9,759 bases of DNA from Prevotellaceae bacterium (lineage in GTDB: Bacteria; Bacteroidota; Bacteroidia; Bacteroidales; UBA932). Position 1 is the stretch's first letter; every line of letters begins with the position of its first letter. This document shows positions 7,335 through 9,759 of the stretch, piece after piece. The translations under genes and the position numbers were made by a program. Location: NCBI GenBank assembly GCA_031273485.1, contig JAISRS010000038.1:1-9759 (forward strand), in the 5' to 3' direction. The notes beneath the pieces are model-generated. The model saw only the letters and a program-made list of their open reading frames with translations. It searched no databases and had not been told where the DNA came from.

Positions 7335-7464
7335 TTAATGAAACTTCTAAAAACTGCTTTTTCTGCGTTCGACTTCAATTTTCAAATCCTCATCTACATT
7401 GGGTAAACTCCGGTTTAAAAATCTTGTCTGCCTTGAAAAATCAAGTTTTTAGAAGTTCCCTTAA
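7335..7464. mobile_element. Candidate MITE or insertion-sequence remnant with TTAA ends
   Basis: AACTTCTAAAAACT (7342-7355) has a perfect 14-bp inverted partner, AGTTTTTAGAAGTT (7444-7457). Outside each arm are three more bases and then TTAA (7335-7338 and 7461-7464). The element thus reads TTAA, TGA, arm, 88-bp centre, arm, CCC, TTAA. TTAA may be a duplicated target or part of the ends. The centre has no open frame of useful length, so the element would depend on a transposase elsewhere. A plain long-range RNA hairpin is the alternative; the 88-bp spacing makes a simple terminator unlikely. Confidence 0.45.
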
Positions 7465-7504
7465 GTAATATTAACCGATAAAACAAAGTCAGTAACACTG
7501 ATTT

Positions 7505-7562
7505 GGGTAAGTGGGTAAGACCTTACCCGTGCATTGGGCAAGGTCTTGCCCAATATTTACCC
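7505..7562. repeat. Nested palindrome cluster (REP-like, possible three-way junction)
   Basis: Three inverted pairs share the core GGGYAA/TTRCCC. The outer pair is GGGTAA (7505-7510) with TTACCC (7557-7562). Inside it, hairpin 1 is GGGTAA-GACC-TTACCC (7513-7528). Hairpin 2 has the perfect 10-bp arms ATTGGGCAAG (7533-7542) and CTTGCCCAAT (7545-7554). Hairpins 1 and 2 are also nearly reverse complements of each other, with loops GACC and GGTC. The region could therefore fold as a three-way junction, as kissing loops, or as one 16-bp hairpin. There is no T-run on either side, so it is not a standard terminator. Confidence 0.7.
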
Positions 7563-7705
7563 CATATAGCAGAGCATCAATATGACGTTTCACCCAAAAA
7601 CAACTATATATAAACATATTACGACTAATTGCACACTCTTTGTTTAACTCTGTACGAATTTTAATATAACGAAATTCAATATTTACAATATAATAATGTT
7701 TATTT

Positions 7706-7846
7706 ATGATTAAACTTTTCAAAAACACAGAGAAAAATGGAGAAATTATTTCTCCGAACATAGATTTGTATGATAAGTTTACTGTGCAGAAATTGACAGT
7801 CGAACACTTTAATACCTGGAGAGTTAAAGAATGTGGTTATCCATAA
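7706..7846 (+). CDS. Hypothetical 46-residue ORF or gene fragment (weak)
   Basis: An ATG-to-TAA frame encoding MIKLFKNTEKNGEIIS, then PNIDLYDKFTVQ, then KLTVEHFNTWRVKECGYP. The composition is balanced and soluble-protein-like rather than AT-biased junk, and it is preceded by an A/T-rich leader. It has no recognised motif, no clear promoter and no partner gene. It could be a small gene, a fragment of a decayed one, or chance. A 7-bp inverted repeat (GGAGAAA at 7739-7745, TTTCTCC at 7749-7755) lies inside it. Confidence 0.3.
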   Translation: MIKLFKNTEKNGEIISPNIDLYDKFTVQKLTVEHFNTWRVKECGYP

Positions 7847-7908
7847 ATTAAAAAGTCCACAGGATTTTTTTTGAACTTTTATCCACGAAACCGACGTAAT
7901 CAATTACA

Positions 7909-7947
7909 AATTACAAATTACGATGTTCATCCCCGTAATTTGTAATT
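7909..7947 (-). terminator. AT-only hairpin at the end of the deacetylase gene
   Basis: Perfect 14-bp arms AATTACAAATTACG (7909-7922) and CGTAATTTGTAATT (7934-7947) with an 11-nt loop. The upstream arm overlaps the deacetylase TGA (7949-7947) by one base. On the - strand the hairpin is followed by another TTTGTAATTG copy rather than a pure U-tract. The short ATTACAA direct repeats next to it resemble the gene-end repeats common in Bacteroidota. The terminator role is inferred from position. Confidence 0.45.
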
Positions 7948-8681
7948 CATAATTCCTGAAATCCGTAGCCTTTTTTACGGATTTCGGTGATTAGTTCCTG
8001 TAGAATATCGGAGGTATGGGGCAGGTCGTGCAGCAGGATTATTGCGCCGGCGGACAGTCGGTTTAAGATTCGTTTAATCAGATGGCTTTTGTTGTTTATC
8101 CGGGTGTCTAACGAGCGGATTGTCCAACCTGTTACGGTTAGTTTCATTTCACGTGTTATTCGGGCAATCACGGGATTCGTTATGCCGAACGGAGGACGAA
8201 ACAGCAGGGTTTCCCGACCCGTAATGTTTTCTATGAACGTTTTACAATCCTCTATCTCTTTTTTGGTGTAAGTCTGTCCCCGAAAGGGAAATTGCAGAGA
8301 ATGATTTTGGGTATGTATGCCGATTGAATGTCCCGATTCATGGATTTTTTTCACAAGAGCGCCGTGTTCGGCAGCGTTTTTACCTATTAAGAAAAATGTG
8401 GCGTGTATATTTTCCTTTTCGAGCGTCGAAAGGATACTGTTTGTGCAGACACCCGGACTGTCGTCGAAAGTGAGGATGACTTTTTTTTCTTTGGTTTTCA
8501 ATCTGTTCACTACAGGAACAAATAACGACAGCCGCAGGTCGAAGATTCCCCAAATCAACAAAACGGCGAAGAGCATAATCACTCCCGACAGTATAAAATG
8601 GCGGCATACAATGGAATATATCATGCCGAAGGGAATGATAATAAATGCTAACTGTTGGATTATGTAAATAAATCGTATCAT
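7947..8681 (-). CDS. Membrane-anchored NodB-type polysaccharide deacetylase
   Basis: A 244-residue carbohydrate esterase family 4-like protein. Two hydrophobic helices (about 4-26 and 30-48) precede a NodB domain (about 65-244). The motifs are present in order: TFDDSP (71-76, catalytic and metal Asp at D73/D74), HTQNH (123-127, metal His H123 and H127), RPPFG (162-166), the W of TGWTIRSLD (W186) and LLHDLP (216-221, catalytic His H218). All expected metal ligands are kept, so an active, metal-dependent deacetylase is likely; the N-acetyl substrate is unknown. Its ATG overlaps the stop of the upstream ketoacyl-synthase-like gene as ATGA (8681-8678), a sign of translational coupling. Deacetylases of this type accompany ketoacyl synthases in some Bacteroidota aryl-polyene/flexirubin clusters, which I recall but cannot confirm here. 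Confidence 0.88.
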   Translation of the reverse strand: MIRFIYIIQQLAFIIIPFGMIYSIVCRHFILSGVIMLFAVLLIWGIFDLRLSLFVPVVNRLKTKEKKVILTFDDSPGVCTNSILSTLEKENIHATFFLIGKNAAEHGALVKKIHESGHSIGIHTQNHSLQFPFRGQTYTKKEIEDCKTFIENITGRETLLFRPPFGITNPVIARITREMKLTVTGWTIRSLDTRINNKSHLIKRILNRLSAGAIILLHDLPHTSDILQELITEIRKKGYGFQEL

Positions 8682-9616
8682 TTGCCGACTATTATTATAT
8701 GACTTATTTTTTGCCTGTTACCGGAAATGAGCATAATATTTCGCGCATTTGTCGCCGGCGGGTTGCCCGTGTTAAGGCAGTGAACCGCAAGCCAAAAACC
8801 GCAGGCGTGACTTGTGGGAAAATGACCGAAATAATCGGTATAGATTATTTGCGGGAGGTTCCTTGCGGAAGCGCCCGTTAAACGCTCTTTTTGAGATGTA
8901 AACACATAATCGACGGAATAGGCGTTCGATAAATCTTCGGCAACTTGCTGCAAATCATCTGTGGATAAGGAGGCGAAATGTTTCAGTTCTGCAATATTAT
9001 CCTGTTTTTCTTTCGACAGGAGAAAACAGGCGCCGCCTTCGCCAAGGATTTTTGGTTTCCCGAATCCGGCGATTTTTCCGAGTATATCAATCAATTGAGG
9101 CGTAAGTTCGTCGCAGGCGCTTAGGAGTACGTTGGAACAGCGGTCGTTATGCATACAAATCAGGGCATTGTCCAAAGCAAGTTCAAAGGGGGATTGATTG
9201 TCGGTTAAAGTGTTGTTGCAGGCATTGCAATTGAGGTATATAGCCGTTTGGGCAGCCATTGTATTATGCGTGGACTGTATGAATGAGGTCGGATTGGCGG
9301 GCAGGTCGCGGCGGTCGTAGAGGCGTTCTACGAATTTATAAGTGCTGTCGATGCAGCCCCAGCCGGTGGCGACGATAATGGCGTCAAGTGCATTGATATT
9401 AATATTTTGCAGACAGTTTACCACATTTCCCAGATTGATTTTCTGCAATCGGTTCATCCTCCGAAGAGAGGCTGAATCTATGATTTTTTTGTAATCAGGC
9501 TCAATGCAGTGATACGGGAGGTTTTCGGAGCGGCGGACGTTGCAGCGCCATTCGGGATTGTTGAATGTGTCCTGTGCAGATATACAGGAACTTGAGGTTA
9601 TATATACTGATGTCAT
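8678..9616 (-). CDS. Beta-ketoacyl-synthase-like protein (N-terminal-domain family, degenerate active site)
   Basis: A thiolase-fold protein of 312 residues from the preferred ATG at 9616 (MTSVYITSSSCISAQDTF). This matches the usual N-terminus of these Bacteroidota proteins. A TTG at 9655 would extend it into the upstream gene and is less likely. Numbering from that TTG (subtract 13 for the ATG), the visible synthase-like elements are VATGWGCIDST (95-105), the nucleophile-elbow region LNCNACNNT with candidate C146, LLSACDE (177-183), GEGGACFLLS (205-214) and the C-terminal FGHFPTSHACG (277-285). The stretch where condensing enzymes have HGT reads YVFTSQ, so one of the two catalytic His residues appears to be missing. 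This suggests a chain-length-factor-like partner rather than a full condensing enzyme. The protein is also shorter than FabF (about 410 residues). It follows the amidase-like gene by 25 bp and overlaps the deacetylase by 4 bp, so all three are probably one operon. Confidence 0.75.
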   Translation of the reverse strand: MTSVYITSSSCISAQDTFNNPEWRCNVRRSENLPYHCIEPDYKKIIDSASLRRMNRLQKINLGNVVNCLQNININALDAIIVATGWGCIDSTYKFVERLYDRRDLPANPTSFIQSTHNTMAAQTAIYLNCNACNNTLTDNQSPFELALDNALICMHNDRCSNVLLSACDELTPQLIDILGKIAGFGKPKILGEGGACFLLSKEKQDNIAELKHFASLSTDDLQQVAEDLSNAYSVDYVFTSQKERLTGASARNLPQIIYTDYFGHFPTSHACGFWLAVHCLNTGNPPATNARNIMLISGNRQKISHIIIVGK

Positions 9617-9641
9617 AAAGATTTTACCCGTATTGTGAAAA

Positions 9642-9758
9642 TCATTCGATTCCAAGCGCTTGTTTATCCATTTCTTCCTTATATCGTTTAAACGCTCTTA
9701 ATATACATTCGGCTATTTCCTGCTGTTTATCGGCATCCATCATGATGGCTTCGTCCGA
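9642..9758 (-). CDS. C-terminal end of a probable N-acetylmuramoyl-L-alanine amidase (partial)
   Basis: The frame enters from the right edge and ends with TGA at 9644-9642, giving 38 residues: SDEAIMMDADKQQEIAE, then CILRAFKRYKEEMDKQ, then ALGIE. The pattern DE..M......Q.EIA..I..AFKRYK resembles the last helix of Amidase_3-type peptidoglycan amidases, where it follows a GF(L/I)SNP block. That block would lie just outside the window, so the name is tentative. It would be the first visible gene of the operon with the ketoacyl-synthase-like protein and the deacetylase. Confidence 0.5.
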   Translation of the reverse strand, partial: SDEAIMMDADKQQEIAECILRAFKRYKEEMDKQALGIE

Positions 9759-9759
9759 G

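Larger units (their letters stand above)
7273..7946. other. 674-bp non-coding region rich in inverted repeats
   Basis: No convincing gene of normal size lies here; the 60-90 codon frames on the - strand have poor composition and no support. The stretch holds, in order, a possible lost 3' end of the coil gene (7273-7317), a 130-bp MITE-like element (7335-7464), a nested palindrome cluster (7505-7562), a 46-codon ORF (7706-7846) and an AT-only hairpin (7909-7947) at the end of the deacetylase gene. The sequence is AT-rich throughout, apart from the palindrome cluster. Confidence 0.7.

Noticed and set aside
7489..7761. 90-codon open frame on the - strand
   Set aside because: It reads straight through the palindrome cluster, has AT-driven composition (Ile, Tyr, Phe, Asn) and no promoter; judged chance.
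7837..7887. Two DnaA-box-like sites, TTATCCATA (7837-7845) and TTATCCACG (7879-7887)
   Set aside because: Each has one mismatch to TTATCCACA, and there is no dnaA, dnaN or further box cluster nearby; too weak to call an origin or regulatory site.

Overview
The window looks like chromosomal DNA from a member of the Bacteroidota, probably a Bacteroidales-like genome. Three observations support this. Three promoter-like sites match the Bacteroidota -7 consensus TAnnTTTG. Ribosome-binding sites are weak and A-rich. The AroA, Cca, YchF and ketoacyl-synthase-like proteins also look like the forms found in that phylum. No rRNA, tRNA, CRISPR array or intact transposase gene was seen.

Layout. At 1-131 (+) is the tail of an unrecognised gene. 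At 333-2742 (+) is a two-gene unit: a four-helix membrane metallophosphoesterase, then aroA (EPSP synthase) 31 bp downstream. aroA converges on cca (tRNA nucleotidyltransferase, 2812-4293, -), with an AT-rich hairpin between them. Upstream of cca lies ychF (4475-5569, -), the Obg-family ATPase/GTPase, with its own promoter and terminator. A divergent promoter region (5570-5808) separates ychF from a striking gene on the + strand (5809-7272). That gene encodes a one-helix membrane protein whose remaining length is a coiled coil of 26 eleven-residue and 14 seven-residue units.

The next 674 bp (7273-7946) have no convincing gene but are rich in structure. They hold a 130-bp MITE-like element with inverted ends flanked by TTAA, a compact set of nested palindromes that could fold as a three-way junction or one long hairpin, a 46-codon ORF and an AT-only terminator-like hairpin. 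The window ends with a - strand operon: the C-terminus of a probable N-acetylmuramoyl-L-alanine amidase, a degenerate beta-ketoacyl-synthase-like protein, and a membrane-anchored NodB-type deacetylase coupled to it by an ATGA overlap. The last pair resembles accessory genes of aryl-polyene/flexirubin-type lipid pathways, but the window does not contain the core genes that would prove this.

How the genes relate. aroA (shikimate pathway), cca (tRNA 3'-end maturation) and ychF (translation/stress ATPase) are ordinary housekeeping genes. The parts that stand out are the modular coiled-coil gene, with its codon-level record of repeat expansion, and the non-coding stretch that follows it.
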